Part shown: positions 1-8,396 of the stretch, one piece after another | Numbering within the stretch: the stretch's first letter is position 1 | Layout: every line of letters begins with the position of its first letter | Source: Streptomyces gardneri | Lineage (GTDB): Bacteria > Actinomycetota > Actinomycetes > Streptomycetales > Streptomycetaceae | DNA: 40,133 bases | Direction: 5' to 3' | Assembly: GCF_006539185.1 (NCBI RefSeq) | Contig: NZ_BJMN01000063.1 | Coordinates: 1-40,133 of the forward strand | Notes under the pieces: model-generated | The model's input: the letters and a program-made list of their open reading frames with translations, nothing else | Database searches by the model: none | What the model was told of the DNA's origin: nothing | Made by a program: the position numbers and the translations under genes

Positions 1-174
1 TTCCCTTCGGTATTTCGTGTTTCCAGCTTAGCAGATCCGATTTCCGTTTCTGCCACCCGCTGGAGCGGGCTGTCGGGGTGAAATTCGCTTTCGCGTTTTC
101 CGTTCCCGGCGGGGTCAAACATTACCAGGCTTTCTCGGTCCCCCTGACCACTCCCTCGGCGAGCTGACGCGCGC

Positions 175-190
175 AGAGGTGTAGACCACT
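175..190 (+). promoter_or_regulatory. DasR-responsive element (dre-like operator) upstream of crr-ptsI
   Basis: The sequence AGAGGTGTAGACCACT matches the DasR operator consensus AGTGGTCTAGACCACT at 14 of 16 positions, with the whole right half-site intact. DasR is the GntR-family N-acetylglucosamine-responsive regulator of Streptomyces, and pts genes belong to its known regulon. A TAGGAT hexamer begins 5 bp downstream (196-201), so a bound repressor would cover the promoter if that is the -10. The match is seen in the sequence; DasR binding is inferred. Confidence 0.75.
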
Positions 191-423
191 GGGGTTAGGA
201 TCTGGCTTGATAGGTGCTGCCGACCCGCGACTCAAGGCCGCGTTGGGGTCAGGCAGGAGTACGACAGTACATCCCACCGCCAGTAGAGGCAAATCGTTTC
301 GGGGTAGTCCTAGGTCCGCCAACTGGTACGTCTCGTGCGGAACTAGGACTTCTTATGACTTACGCTTCTGAACAGTACGCCGTCCAGGACAGGTAGTGAC
401 GGCGCCACACAATCTCCGCCCCT

Positions 424-429
424 GGGAGG
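424..429 (+). promoter_or_regulatory. Ribosome binding site of crr
   Basis: GGGAGG lies six bases before the ATG at 436 and fixes that codon as the crr start. Confidence 0.7.
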
Positions 430-435
430 CTTCCC

Positions 436-885
436 ATGACAACCGTGACGTCGCCGCTTGTTGGACGCGCCATCGGTCTCGCCGCAGTTCCCGACCCGGT
501 CTTCTCCGGTGCGATGGTCGGTCCCGGTACCGCCATCGATCCCGTGCGTGAGCCTTCGGAGGCGGTGTCCCCTATTGACGGGGTCATCGTCTCCATGCAC
601 CCGCACGCCTTCGTCGTCGTCGACGGTGAGGGGCACGGCGTGCTCACCCACCTCGGCATCGACACCGTTCAGCTCAACGGGCAGGGCTTCGAGCTGCTCG
701 TCAACAAGGGTGACACCGTGACGCGCGGACAGGCCGTCGTGCGCTGGAACCCTGCCGAGGTCGAGGCCGCCGGCAAGTCCCCCATCTGTCCCATCGTGGC
801 CCTGGAGGCCACCGCGGACTCGCTCTCCGACGTCGTCGAGGACGGCGACGTGAAGGCCGGCGACCAGCTCTTCGGCTGGAGCTGA
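436..885 (+). CDS. crr: PTS glucose-type IIA component (IIA-Glc/Crr)
   Basis: A 149-aa cytosolic phosphocarrier of the PEP:sugar phosphotransferase system. It takes phosphate from HPr and passes it to membrane IIB/IIC components, for example in N-acetylglucosamine uptake. The PTS EIIA type-1 domain spans nearly the whole protein. The two active-site histidines are visible: His57 in PHAFVVV, equivalent to E. coli His75, and His72 in THLGIDTV, equivalent to the phosphorylated His90. Length is typical. The ATG at 436 has GGGAGG six bases upstream. ptsI follows 80 bp downstream on the same strand, which is the usual Streptomyces crr-ptsI arrangement. A DasR-type operator lies about 250 bp upstream, so induction by aminosugar metabolites is likely. 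Confidence 0.95.
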   Translation: MTTVTSPLVGRAIGLAAVPDPVFSGAMVGPGTAIDPVREPSEAVSPIDGVIVSMHPHAFVVVDGEGHGVLTHLGIDTVQLNGQGFELLVNKGDTVTRGQAVVRWNPAEVEAAGKSPICPIVALEATADSLSDVVEDGDVKAGDQLFGWS

Positions 886-965
886 GCCGGTTCGTCCTCG
901 TGACGACCGCGAGTTCGACATTCAACGCGGCGGCCGGGGCCGTCGCTCAATCGGAGACGGGTGAG

Positions 966-2636
966 ATGGAGACAACGCTGCGAGGCGTCGGCGTCAGCCA
1001 CGGTGTGGCGATCGGCGAGGTCCGGCACATGGGCACGGCGGTACTCGAACCGCCGGCCAAGCAGATTCCGGCCGACGAGGCGGAGCGCGAACAGGGGCGC
1101 GCCCGCCAGGCGGTGGAAGCTGTGGCCGCGGACCTGATTGCGCGAGGCAATCTGGCCGGCGGCGAGGCCCAGGCGGTGCTGGAGGCCCAGGCGATGATCG
1201 CCCAGGACCCGGAGCTCATCGCCGACGTCGACCGCCGGATCGCGGTCGGCAGCACGGCTGAGCGCGGTATCTACGACGCGTTCTCGCACTACCGGGAGCT
1301 GCTCGCGGGTGCCGGTGAGTACATGGCCGGGCGAGTCGCCGACCTGGACGACGTGCGGAACCGGATCGTCGCCCGGTTGCTCGGTGTCCCGATGCCGGGC
1401 GTGCCGGACAGTGACGAGCCGTACGTGCTGATCGCGCGGGACCTCGCGCCGGCCGACACGGCGCTGCTCGACCCGACGCTGGTGCTCGGCTTCGTCACGG
1501 AGGAAGGCGGGCCGACCAGCCACAGCGCGATTCTCGCGCGGGCGCTCGGTGTGCCTGCGATCGTCGCTCTGCCGGGTGCCGGTGAGCTTGCCGAGGGCAC
1601 GCTCATCGCGGTCGACGGTTCGACCGGTGAGATCTTCGTCGACCCGAGCGAGGAGAAGAAGGCGGAGCTGACGCAGGCCGCCGCCGCGCGGAAGGCCGCG
1701 CTGGCCTCGTCCAGCGGTCCCGGTGCGACCTCGGACGGCCACAAGGTGCCGCTGCTCGCCAACGTCGGCGGTCCGGCGGACGTGCCCGCGGCGGTGGAGG
1801 CGGGTGCCGAGGGCGTCGGTCTGTTCCGTACGGAGTTCCTCTTCCTGGACGACAGCAAGCAGGCTCCGTCCGAGGAGAAGCAGATCGAGGCCTACCGCAA
1901 GGTGCTCGAGGCGTTCCCCGAGGGGCGTGTCGTCGTGCGTGTCCTCGACGCCGGTGCGGACAAGCCGCTGGACTTCCTGACGCCGGTGGACGAGCCGAAC
2001 CCCGCGCTCGGTGTGCGTGGGCTGCGCTCGCTGCTCGACCACCCGGAGGTGCTGCGGACTCAGCTGACCGCGCTCGCGAAGGCGGCCGAGGGGCTGCCCG
2101 TGTACCTCGAGGTCATGGCGCCGATGGTGGCCGACCGTACGGACGCGAAGGCTTTCGCCGACGCGTGCCGTGAGGCCGGGCTGCGGGCGAAGTTCGGTGC
2201 GATGGTCGAGATTCCCTCGGCCGCGCTGCGGGCGCGCTCGATCCTCCAGGAGGTCGAGTTCCTGTCGCTCGGCACGAACGACCTCGCGCAGTACACCTTC
2301 GCGGCCGACCGCCAGGTGGGTGCCGTGTCGCGGCTGCAGGACCCGTGGCAGCCCGCGCTGCTCGACCTTGTCGCGCTGTCCGCCGATGCGGCCAAGGCCG
2401 AGGGCAAGAGCTGTGGCGTCTGTGGTGAGGCCGCTTCGGACCCGCTGCTCGCCTGTGTCCTGACGGGTCTGGGTGTCACCTCCCTGTCCATGGGCGCGGC
2501 GTCGATTCCGTACGTGCGGGCGACGCTTGCCAAGTACACGCTCGCGCAGTGCGAGCGGGCGGCTGCCGCCGCGCGTGCCGCGGACACCGCGCACGAGGCG
2601 CGTCTCGCCGCGCAGGCGGTGCTGTCCGGGGAGTGA
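966..2636 (+). CDS. ptsI: PTS enzyme I (phosphoenolpyruvate-protein phosphotransferase)
   Basis: A 556-aa cytosolic enzyme that autophosphorylates from PEP and transfers the phosphate to HPr, the first step of all PTS uptake. The N-terminal HPr-binding/phospho-His domain carries the active His186 in GGPTSHSAILAR. The C-terminal PEP-binding TIM barrel carries VGLFRTEFLF, LGTNDLAQY and the conserved cysteine motif CGVCGEAA. I chose the ATG at 966 (METTLRGVGVSHG) because GGAG lies nine bases upstream and this is the usual N-terminus of Streptomyces enzyme I. An in-frame GTG at 900 would add 22 residues without family support. It probably forms an operon with crr, and a strong hairpin terminator follows at 2667-2702. 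Confidence 0.95.
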   Translation: METTLRGVGVSHGVAIGEVRHMGTAVLEPPAKQIPADEAEREQGRARQAVEAVAADLIARGNLAGGEAQAVLEAQAMIAQDPELIADVDRRIAVGSTAERGIYDAFSHYRELLAGAGEYMAGRVADLDDVRNRIVARLLGVPMPGVPDSDEPYVLIARDLAPADTALLDPTLVLGFVTEEGGPTSHSAILARALGVPAIVALPGAGELAEGTLIAVDGSTGEIFVDPSEEKKAELTQAAAARKAALASSSGPGATSDGHKVPLLANVGGPADVPAAVEAGAEGVGLFRTEFLFLDDSKQAPSEEKQIEAYRKVLEAFPEGRVVVRVLDAGADKPLDFLTPVDEPNPALGVRGLRSLLDHPEVLRTQLTALAKAAEGLPVYLEVMAPMVADRTDAKAFADACREAGLRAKFGAMVEIPSAALRARSILQEVEFLSLGTNDLAQYTFAADRQVGAVSRLQDPWQPALLDLVALSADAAKAEGKSCGVCGEAASDPLLACVLTGLGVTSLSMGAASIPYVRATLAKYTLAQCERAAAAARAADTAHEARLAAQAVLSGE

Positions 2637-2666
2637 TCCCCGGGCTGTTGCCGACGTAGGTATCGG

Positions 2667-2702
2667 AGGGGCTTCCCGTCACCTTGGTGGCGGGGAGCCC
2701 CT
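2667..2702. terminator. Bidirectional terminator between ptsI and the convergent 2716-3606 gene
   Basis: AGGGGCTTCCCGTCACC (2667-2683) pairs with GGTGGCGGGGAGCCCCT (2686-2702) over 17 bp with two G-U wobbles and a tiny loop. It sits between two convergent genes, 31 bp after ptsI and 14 bp beyond the stop of the minus-strand gene, so it can serve both. Confidence 0.8.
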
Positions 2703-2715
2703 TCGGCGTATGTGG

Positions 2716-3606
2716 TCAGTGGTGGGTGGGCCAGTCGTCGTCGGGGTCGGGCGCGAGGGGGAAGCCTGCGCGGTAGTCGACGCCGGGCTCCGGGGAGAGG
2801 GGCTCTCCTGTGCGGGCGTCCGTGCAGTAGGCGGCGAAGACCTCTGCCTCGGTGAGGGGTGTCAGGGTGCCGTCGGTGAGGCGCCAGCCGTGGAGGCGGT
2901 CGCGGGCGTCGGGGTCGGTGGTACGCAGGACGAGGCCGCCTGGTGCCGCGAGGGCGATGCCTGCCGCGAGGACCGCCGTGAACTCCGTTGCCTCTGTGCC
3001 TTCGGGGTCGGTCGTGCCGTTGGCGTGGAGGACCGCGAGGAGTTGGTCGTCGCCTGCCGGGACGCTGCAGACGAGGTGGTGGAAGCCGGGGCCTGCTGCT
3101 TCGAGGAGGCGGGCCAGGAGGTGGGAGGCCCGGGTGAAGGCCGCCCTGCCGATGTCCTTGCCGCAGGTCGCGCAGTCGCCCATGGTCGCGAGGACCGTCG
3201 TCGCGTACTCCCAGGTCGCGTGGCGGACTGCGGTGTCGACGAGCTCCGGCAGGAGGGTGCTGAGCGGCTGGCCGGTGTAGGTGACGCGGGCGCCGGTCAT
3301 CGCGAGGTGCGCGGTGAAGCGGCTGCGGCTCGTCGGGTTGTCGGGGTCGATCGCGGTCTCCGCGCAGTAGGCCTCGTACTCCTCGGGGTCGAAGAGGGTG
3401 ACCGTCGTGTGCCCTCCCTGGGTGGCGAGGGATTTGAGGAGCGCTTCGACCTGCTTGAGGTAGGTCGTGTGGTCGTCGAAGGCGAAGGTGCTGTAGCGGC
3501 GCATCGCCGCGAAGTCCCGCGCGTCCGCGAGCAGGCCGACTGTGCTGGGGACCTCGCGGCGCAGTGCGCGGCGGAGGTGGGTCGTCGTGGTTGCGGTCCG
3601 GTTCAT
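2716..3606 (-). CDS. Conserved hypothetical protein
   Basis: A 296-aa protein I do not recognise beyond a Streptomyces-type hypothetical. It is soluble, with no signal peptide or membrane segment. A CATCGK motif near residue 145 gives a lone CxxC, too little for a zinc finger without a second pair. The C-terminus is acidic and proline-rich (PLAPDPDDDWPTHH). The ATG at 3606 has AAGGGGG immediately upstream. It starts 23 bp after the stop of the MFS transporter on the same strand and is probably co-transcribed with it under the promoter shared with the MocR regulator. Codon use is normal for the window. Confidence 0.8.
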   Translation of the reverse strand: MNRTATTTTHLRRALRREVPSTVGLLADARDFAAMRRYSTFAFDDHTTYLKQVEALLKSLATQGGHTTVTLFDPEEYEAYCAETAIDPDNPTSRSRFTAHLAMTGARVTYTGQPLSTLLPELVDTAVRHATWEYATTVLATMGDCATCGKDIGRAAFTRASHLLARLLEAAGPGFHHLVCSVPAGDDQLLAVLHANGTTDPEGTEATEFTAVLAAGIALAAPGGLVLRTTDPDARDRLHGWRLTDGTLTPLTEAEVFAAYCTDARTGEPLSPEPGVDYRAGFPLAPDPDDDWPTHH

Positions 3607-3629
3607 GCATCCCCCTTGTGACCGTCCGA

Positions 3630-4916
3630 TCAGTGCTCACTCACCGTAACCTTCGGCACTGACAGTGACGATTTCGTGAGGCGTCGGCGGACCAGCCTGT
3701 TCTGGGCCGCGCAGGTCGCGACGAGGGCGGCGCCGAGGAAGGGCCAGCCGAGGGGGCCGGTCGCGACGAGTCCTGTCATGAGGAGGGGGCCGGCGAAGCG
3801 CTGGGTGGACTGGGCGAGGCCGTGGACGCCGAGGTAGGCGCCCTGGGCTTCGCCCGGGGCGAGGGCGACGGAGATCTCCCAGGAGGCGATGGTGTGGATC
3901 ATCTCGGCGAAGGTGAGGACGACGGCCGCGGTGACGAGGGCGGTGACGGAGAGGGTCGGGCCGCCCAGGGCGGACGCGGCGACGGCGAGGGTGCCGATCG
4001 CGAAGAGCGCCGCGAGCGGGGTGTAGAGGCCGCGGGCCGCTTCGGTGGTCGCGCCGAAGCGGGAGAGCGGGACCTGGAAGATCACGACGAGGGCGCTGTT
4101 GAGGACCAGGAGCAGGGGTGCGAGGCCTACGGGGGCGTCGGTCGCGTGGACGATCCAGAGGGGCAGGGCGACCTGGAGGATCGAGTCGTGGAGGAAGAAG
4201 ACGCCGTCTCCCGCCGTGAAGGCGAGGAATCCGCGGTCGCGCCAGGGGCTTGCGGGCTTGGCCGTGGGGGCCGCGTCGGTGGAGGTCGCGACGACGCGTG
4301 AGGGCGTGGGGGCCGGTGGCTCGGAGCAGCGGAGGGTGAGCGCCGCCATGACGAGGTAGGAGAGCGCGTCGCCCACGAGGAGGAGTTGGAAGGCGGTGGT
4401 GGAGCCGACCGCGAGCGCCGCTGCCGCGCCGAGGCCACCGAGGGTCCAGCCGATGTTGGAGGTCGTGCGGTTGATCGCCTGGTAGCGGACGCGGTCGGGG
4501 CCTGCCACGCGGGCCGCGTAGAGCTTGGTGAGGACGTTGGTCGCGCGGTCGGGCAGGGCGCCGACCGCCGAGATCAGGACGAGGAGCGGGTAGTCGTCGG
4601 TCGTGAGAAGGGCCAGGAGGGCCGCCGCGCGCAGGAGCTGGGTGCCGATGATCACGCGGACGAGGGGGAAGCGGTCCGCGAGGCGGCCTCCGAGGGGGGC
4701 GCCGGCGATACCGACCGCGCCCGAGACCGCGATGAGGAGGCCCACCTGTCCGAGGCCGAGGCCGGTGACGTAGGTGAAGTAGAGAGCCATCGCCGTGGAC
4801 CAGAGGCCTGTGCCGCACTTGTCGATGAAGCCGATGACGAGCATCCTGCGCCCGTCGCTGCCACCCGGGATGCGGTCCTTGAGAGGTGGGCGGGTCGGGC
4901 GGGTCGTGCTGCTCAT
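3630..4916 (-). CDS. Major facilitator superfamily transporter
   Basis: A 428-aa membrane protein with about 12 hydrophobic helices and the layout of a drug- or metabolite-exporting MFS permease. The cytoplasmic loop after helix 2 carries GGRLADRFPLVRV, the MFS signature A motif. A charged, proline-rich loop around residues 190-215 (EPPAPTPSRVVATSTDAAPT) separates the two six-helix halves. The ATG at 4916 (MSSTTRPTRPPLKDR) has AAGGGGG at the right distance; the open frame continues upstream through the divergent gene but without coding support. It is divergent from the MocR regulator at 4953, with a TGTAT/ATACA palindrome between them, so that regulator may control it. Substrate unknown. Confidence 0.9.
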   Translation of the reverse strand: MSSTTRPTRPPLKDRIPGGSDGRRMLVIGFIDKCGTGLWSTAMALYFTYVTGLGLGQVGLLIAVSGAVGIAGAPLGGRLADRFPLVRVIIGTQLLRAAALLALLTTDDYPLLVLISAVGALPDRATNVLTKLYAARVAGPDRVRYQAINRTTSNIGWTLGGLGAAAALAVGSTTAFQLLLVGDALSYLVMAALTLRCSEPPAPTPSRVVATSTDAAPTAKPASPWRDRGFLAFTAGDGVFFLHDSILQVALPLWIVHATDAPVGLAPLLLVLNSALVVIFQVPLSRFGATTEAARGLYTPLAALFAIGTLAVAASALGGPTLSVTALVTAAVVLTFAEMIHTIASWEISVALAPGEAQGAYLGVHGLAQSTQRFAGPLLMTGLVATGPLGWPFLGAALVATCAAQNRLVRRRLTKSSLSVPKVTVSEH

Positions 4917-4938
4917 GGGTCCCCCTTGCGCATTCTTT

Positions 4939-4950
4939 TGTATTGATACA
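4939..4950. promoter_or_regulatory. Palindrome in the MFS/MocR divergent promoter
   Basis: TGTATTGATACA has perfect 5-bp arms around a 2-bp centre and lies in the 36-bp gap between two divergent starts. It is AT-rich in a GC-rich setting. Such a site is the obvious place for the adjacent GntR/MocR protein to bind and control both genes; this is inference. Confidence 0.5.
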
Positions 4951-4952
4951 TA

Positions 4953-6281
4953 ATGCGTTACGTGGCAGCACAATATGTGATCGAAGGGGCTACGGCCAAG
5001 GGGATTGCCGCGTCCGTGGAGCGGGGCGTGGCCGAGGGCGGGCTCGGCCCTGGCGACGCGCTGCCCCCTGTGCGGCGGCTCGCCGACGACCTCGGGGTGA
5101 GTCCGGGAACGGTCGCGACCGCCTACAAGGACTTGCGGCAGCGGGGGCTGATCGTCACCCGCGGCCGGGGCGGCACCGTGGTCGCGGACGTGCCGTCCGT
5201 GGCCTCCCGGCGGCCCCCGCGCGTGCCGGCCGGGCTCGTCGATCTCGCCGGCGGCCATCCCGACCCCGCCTTCCTGCCCGTCCTGCGGCCGCCGTCGGCC
5301 GTCGTCCCCGCGTACGGCTCCCATCGCGCCGCGCCGCGACTTCCGGCGCTCGAGGCGCTGACCCGGGAGTGGTTCGAACGGGACGGGGTGCCCGCGGAGC
5401 ACGTGACGTTCGCGCACGGCGCGCTCGACTGCATCGCGCGGCTCCTCTCGACGGAGCTGCGGCCCGGCGACGCGGTGGCCGTCGAGGACCCCGGCTTCCA
5501 CCACCTGCTCGACCTCGTGCCCGCTCTCGGGCTGCGGATGGTGCCGGTCGCGGTGGACGGCGAGGGGCTCGTACCGGAATCTCTGCGGACGGCACTGCGG
5601 GGCGGGGTGCGTGCGGTGGTGTGCAGTCCGCGTGGGCAGTGTCCGACCGGCGCGTTCTTCACGCGGTCGCGGCGGGACGAACTCGCTGCAGTGCTACGGG
5701 AGTTCCCTGAGGCGCTCGTCGTCGAGGACGATCACAACGCGGAGGTCGGCGGGTCCGCCGCGTACACGCTCGGCGCGGCGGGGCTCGACCGGTGGGCGCA
5801 GGTGCGGACCGTGTCCAAGCATCTCGGGATCGACCTGCGCTGGGCCGGGGTCGCGTGCGACGCGGTGACGCAAGCGCGGCACGACGGGCGGATGCTGATG
5901 ACCTCGGGCTGGGTCAGTCACGTGCTCCAGGAGACCGTGACCTCGCTGCTCGCCGACGGGGATGTGCGCGAGCTGGTCGCCACGGGCGAGGCCGCGTACG
6001 CGGAACGGCGCACCGCGCTGATCGGGGCGCTCGGCGCGCACGGGATCCGGGCCGTGGGGGCGAGCGGGCTGAACGTGTGGGTGCCCGTGCGGGACGAGTC
6101 CGCCGTGGTCAACGGGCTGCGGACGCAGGGCTGGTGGGTCGCCGCGGGCGCGCGGTTCCGGATCGCCGCGCCGCCGGCCGTCCGCATCACGACGGCGGCG
6201 CTCGCGCCGGCGGACGCGGTGCGGCTCGCTGCGGACTTCGCCGGGGTCCTCGGGGACTCGCAGGCTACGTATGGGGGATGA
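4953..6281 (+). CDS. MocR-type GntR regulator with PLP aminotransferase-like domain
   Basis: A 442-aa transcription factor. Residues about 12-80 form a GntR winged helix (LPPVRRLADDLGVSPGTVATAYKDLRQRGLI). The rest is a fold-type I aminotransferase domain that binds pyridoxal phosphate, with the Schiff-base lysine at Lys289 in VRTVSKHLGIDLRWAG and the pyridine-nitrogen aspartate in VVEDDHN. Such proteins sense amino acids or vitamin B6 compounds. The ATG at 4953 directly abuts the operator palindrome and has no Shine-Dalgarno sequence, so the mRNA may be leaderless; the in-frame GTG at 4977 is an alternative start. It is divergent from the MFS transporter, its likely target. A hairpin follows at 6313-6342. 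Confidence 0.9.
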   Translation: MRYVAAQYVIEGATAKGIAASVERGVAEGGLGPGDALPPVRRLADDLGVSPGTVATAYKDLRQRGLIVTRGRGGTVVADVPSVASRRPPRVPAGLVDLAGGHPDPAFLPVLRPPSAVVPAYGSHRAAPRLPALEALTREWFERDGVPAEHVTFAHGALDCIARLLSTELRPGDAVAVEDPGFHHLLDLVPALGLRMVPVAVDGEGLVPESLRTALRGGVRAVVCSPRGQCPTGAFFTRSRRDELAAVLREFPEALVVEDDHNAEVGGSAAYTLGAAGLDRWAQVRTVSKHLGIDLRWAGVACDAVTQARHDGRMLMTSGWVSHVLQETVTSLLADGDVRELVATGEAAYAERRTALIGALGAHGIRAVGASGLNVWVPVRDESAVVNGLRTQGWWVAAGARFRIAAPPAVRITTAALAPADAVRLAADFAGVLGDSQATYGG

Positions 6282-6312
6282 GGGGTTACGGGGGGGGGCT
6301 GGACGTGCGGAA

Positions 6313-6342
6313 GCCCCGGGGAGGTTCGTTCCCCCTCGGGGC
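6313..6342 (+). terminator. Hairpin terminator after the MocR gene
   Basis: GCCCCG (6313-6318) pairs with CGGGGC (6337-6342), and the stem continues inward through GGG/CCT and GG/CC with one A-C mismatch around a TTCGTT loop; CCTTCT follows. It lies about 30 bp after the stop at 6281. Confidence 0.6.
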
Positions 6343-6495
6343 CCTTCTGGCATCCGTGCCGGTCAAGGTGGCTGTCGGGGCATCAGGTCAGCTGGACCGG
6401 GTCGGCGCGCTTCTCGGGTGCTTCGGCCGGGCGGTGTGGTCCACGTCACGGGAACCCGGGCGAACCTGCGCCCAGTGCCAGATGTGGAATCACCT

Positions 6496-7218
6496 ATGAG
6501 AGATCGTTTCCGCGCCGGAGACCCGGCGGCGCTGGGCGAGGCGTACGACGAGCACGCGCGGGTCCTGTACCACTACGCGTACCGGGTGTGCGGCGACCGG
6601 GCGACGGCTGAGGACGTCGTCTCCGCCACGTTCCTCGAGGCGTGGCGCTGCCGGGGCAAGGTGCACGCCGACGGCGGGACCCTGCGGCCGTGGCTGCTGG
6701 GCATCGCGACCAACATCATGCGCGGCGCCGCGCGGGAGGCGCGGCGGCGGGACGCGGCGCTCGCCCGACTCCCCGAGCGTGGTGTGCTGCCCGACTTCGC
6801 CGACGACGTCCTCGCCCGGATGACGGACGGCGAGCAGGTACGGGCGGCCCGCGCCGCGCTCGGCAAGCTCCGGCGCCGCGAGCGGGAGGTCTTCACGCTC
6901 GTCGTGTGGGCGGGCCTCGACTACGCGGCGGCCGGGGAAGCGCTCGGGATACCGGTCGGGACCGTGCGGTCCCGGCTGTCCCGGGCCCGTGAGCGGCTTC
7001 GCAAGCTCGCCGACGCGGAGCTGCGTGCGCTGCGGCGGCGACAGCGGTCCGCCGGGCCGGCAGTCGCCGGGCCTTCCTCCGTACGGGCGGCCGCAGGCGA
7101 ACGGCCCGCTGTCGGACACGTCGCCCGCCCTGCCGGTCAGCCTTCCGTTCGGCCCGTCGTCCAGTCCTCTGTCCGCTCCGCCCTCGTGCCCCGAACGACC
7201 CCGGAGAACCAGGCATGA
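6496..7218 (+). CDS. ECF-like RNA polymerase sigma factor
   Basis: A 240-aa sigma-70 family protein. Region 2 occupies residues about 8-75 (YDEHARVLYHYAYRVCGDRATAEDVVSATFLEAWR). Region 4 lies at about 120-175, with the helix-turn-helix YAAAGEALGIPVGTVRSRLSRARERL. A 65-residue low-complexity tail rich in Pro, Ser and Val follows region 4 and is unusual for a minimal ECF factor. The ATG at 6496 has only a weak GGA upstream; in-frame GTGs at 6475 and 6484 are alternative starts. The stop overlaps the next gene's ATG by 4 nt, so the pair is translationally coupled. A GGAAC at 6451-6455 resembles an ECF -35 element and may reflect autoregulation. Confidence 0.9.
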   Translation: MRDRFRAGDPAALGEAYDEHARVLYHYAYRVCGDRATAEDVVSATFLEAWRCRGKVHADGGTLRPWLLGIATNIMRGAAREARRRDAALARLPERGVLPDFADDVLARMTDGEQVRAARAALGKLRRREREVFTLVVWAGLDYAAAGEALGIPVGTVRSRLSRARERLRKLADAELRALRRRQRSAGPAVAGPSSVRAAAGERPAVGHVARPAGQPSVRPVVQSSVRSALVPRTTPENQA

Positions 7219-8303
7219 ACACCACCCGTAAGACGCACTCGACCCACTCCCCCTCCGACGAGCGCCTGCGCGGCGAGCTGGCGGAGCTTCTCCCGCCGCC
7301 GCCCGTGCCCGATCTCGAGCCCGAGCGGGAGCACGCCCTCCGGTACGCCGTCCTGCGCGACGCGCTGGCCACCGGGCCCGCCGCGCGCCGCCCGCGTTCC
7401 CCCCGCGCCGTCCCCCGCTTCACCTGGATCGCCGCGCCCGCGGCGGCCTGCGCGCTCGTGGCCGGTGTCGTCGTCCTCGCGCCGGCCGAGGCTCCGGCCG
7501 GGCCCTCGGGCCCGATCTCGGCCGGGCAGCCGGCGGCGGCCGACGCCGAGCGGTTGCTGTCCCGCGCCGCGCTCGCCGCCGCCGCCGCTCCGGCGCCGGA
7601 CGCCCGGCCCCAGGACTTCGTCTACATCAGGAGCCTCGCCGCCCACGCCGGGCGCAGCGCCGCCGGGGGCGTCGCCACGCTGCCGCCCGCCCGCCAGCGT
7701 GAGGTGTGGCTCTCCGCCGACGGCAGCCGTGCGGGGCTCCTGCGCGAGGCCGGCTCGGCCGACTCCGTGCTCTCGCCGAGCCTGCCCGTGTACGAGCTGG
7801 ACCACCGGGGCGCGTCGCCGCGGCCGTCCACCCTGGAGGCCAGCCCTGCGTCGGTCACGAACCCGACGCACGCGTACGTGGCCACCCTGCCGACCGACCC
7901 CGAGGCTCTGCTGCGGCTGATCCGCGAGCAGACCCGCGGGGACGGGGCCGATGCCGACCAGCGGGCCTTCCGGGCGATCGGGACGCTGCTCGCCGAGACC
8001 TGGGCCCCGCCGAAGGTGACGTCCGCGCTGTACGAGGCCGCGGCACGGATCCCCGGGGTCTCCGTCCTGCCGTCCGCGAAGGACGCCGCCGGGCGTGAGG
8101 GCGTCGCCGTCGCCCGTACCGCCGACGGCGAGCAGACCCAGTGGATCTTCGACCGGGCGACGTCGGCGTTCCTCGGCGAGCGCACGGTGCTCGTCGAGAC
8201 CACGGCGGCGGGGAAGAAGGGGACGGTGCTCGGCGTGTCGGCCGTCCTCGCCAAGGGCGCCGTCGAGCGGACCGGCGAGCGGCCGGGCGGCGCCGGCGCC
8301 TGA
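7215..8303 (+). CDS. CU044_5270-like membrane-anchored partner of the sigma factor
   Basis: A 362-aa protein with a short cytoplasmic N-terminus containing the stretch ELAELLPPPPVPDLEPERE. One membrane helix follows at about residues 70-90, then a long extracytoplasmic domain with DFVYIRSLAAHAG and REVWLSADGSRAG. This pattern is what I know as the CU044_5270 family, commonly encoded next to ECF sigma factors in actinobacteria. A role as anti-sigma factor or signal sensor is inferred from that context; no zinc-binding anti-sigma motif is visible. It overlaps the sigma gene by ATGA and is followed by a strong terminator. Confidence 0.8.
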   Translation: MNTTRKTHSTHSPSDERLRGELAELLPPPPVPDLEPEREHALRYAVLRDALATGPAARRPRSPRAVPRFTWIAAPAAACALVAGVVVLAPAEAPAGPSGPISAGQPAAADAERLLSRAALAAAAAPAPDARPQDFVYIRSLAAHAGRSAAGGVATLPPARQREVWLSADGSRAGLLREAGSADSVLSPSLPVYELDHRGASPRPSTLEASPASVTNPTHAYVATLPTDPEALLRLIREQTRGDGADADQRAFRAIGTLLAETWAPPKVTSALYEAAARIPGVSVLPSAKDAAGREGVAVARTADGEQTQWIFDRATSAFLGERTVLVETTAAGKKGTVLGVSAVLAKGAVERTGERPGGAGA

Positions 8304-8347
8304 GCCGCCCCGTAGGGGTGCAGACGTGTAGGCGTCCAGGCATGGAC

Positions 8348-8385
8348 GAAGAGGCCGGTTCCCTGTGGCGGGGACCGGCCTCTTC
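8348..8385. terminator. Strong bidirectional hairpin terminator
   Basis: GAAGAGGCCGGTTCCC (8348-8363) pairs with GGGGACCGGCCTCTTC (8370-8385) over 16 bp with one wobble and a 6-base loop. It lies between the convergent 8303 and 8397 gene ends and has AAGA/TCTT edges suited to both directions. Confidence 0.85.
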
Positions 8386-8396
8386 TCGTGTGCGCG

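Larger units (their letters stand above)
1..435. other. Gene-free leader upstream of crr
   Basis: No credible coding region is visible here: the short open frames lack Streptomyces codon bias and ribosome binding sites. The base composition is visibly less GC-rich than the rest of the window, as is common for promoter DNA in this group. It contains a DasR-type operator at 175-190 and a TAGGAT hexamer at 196-201 that could be a -10 element, though no good -35 element sits at the right distance. A short perfect hairpin (CCCGCT-GG-AGCGGG, 57-70) is also present. The long leader is probably the regulatory region of crr-ptsI. Confidence 0.7.

Noticed and set aside
137..152. Second DasR-like site
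   Set aside because: Only 10 of 16 consensus bases, confined to one half-site; too weak to annotate.
214..396. Small open frame upstream of crr
   Set aside because: No ribosome site, untypical codon use, and it lies in the regulatory leader.
669..2594. Long minus-strand open frame opposite ptsI
   Set aside because: Shadow of ptsI, Arg-rich and without any domain motif.
6290..6298. Run of nine G residues after the MocR gene
   Set aside because: It lies outside coding sequence and can be a simple homopolymer or sequencing uncertainty.
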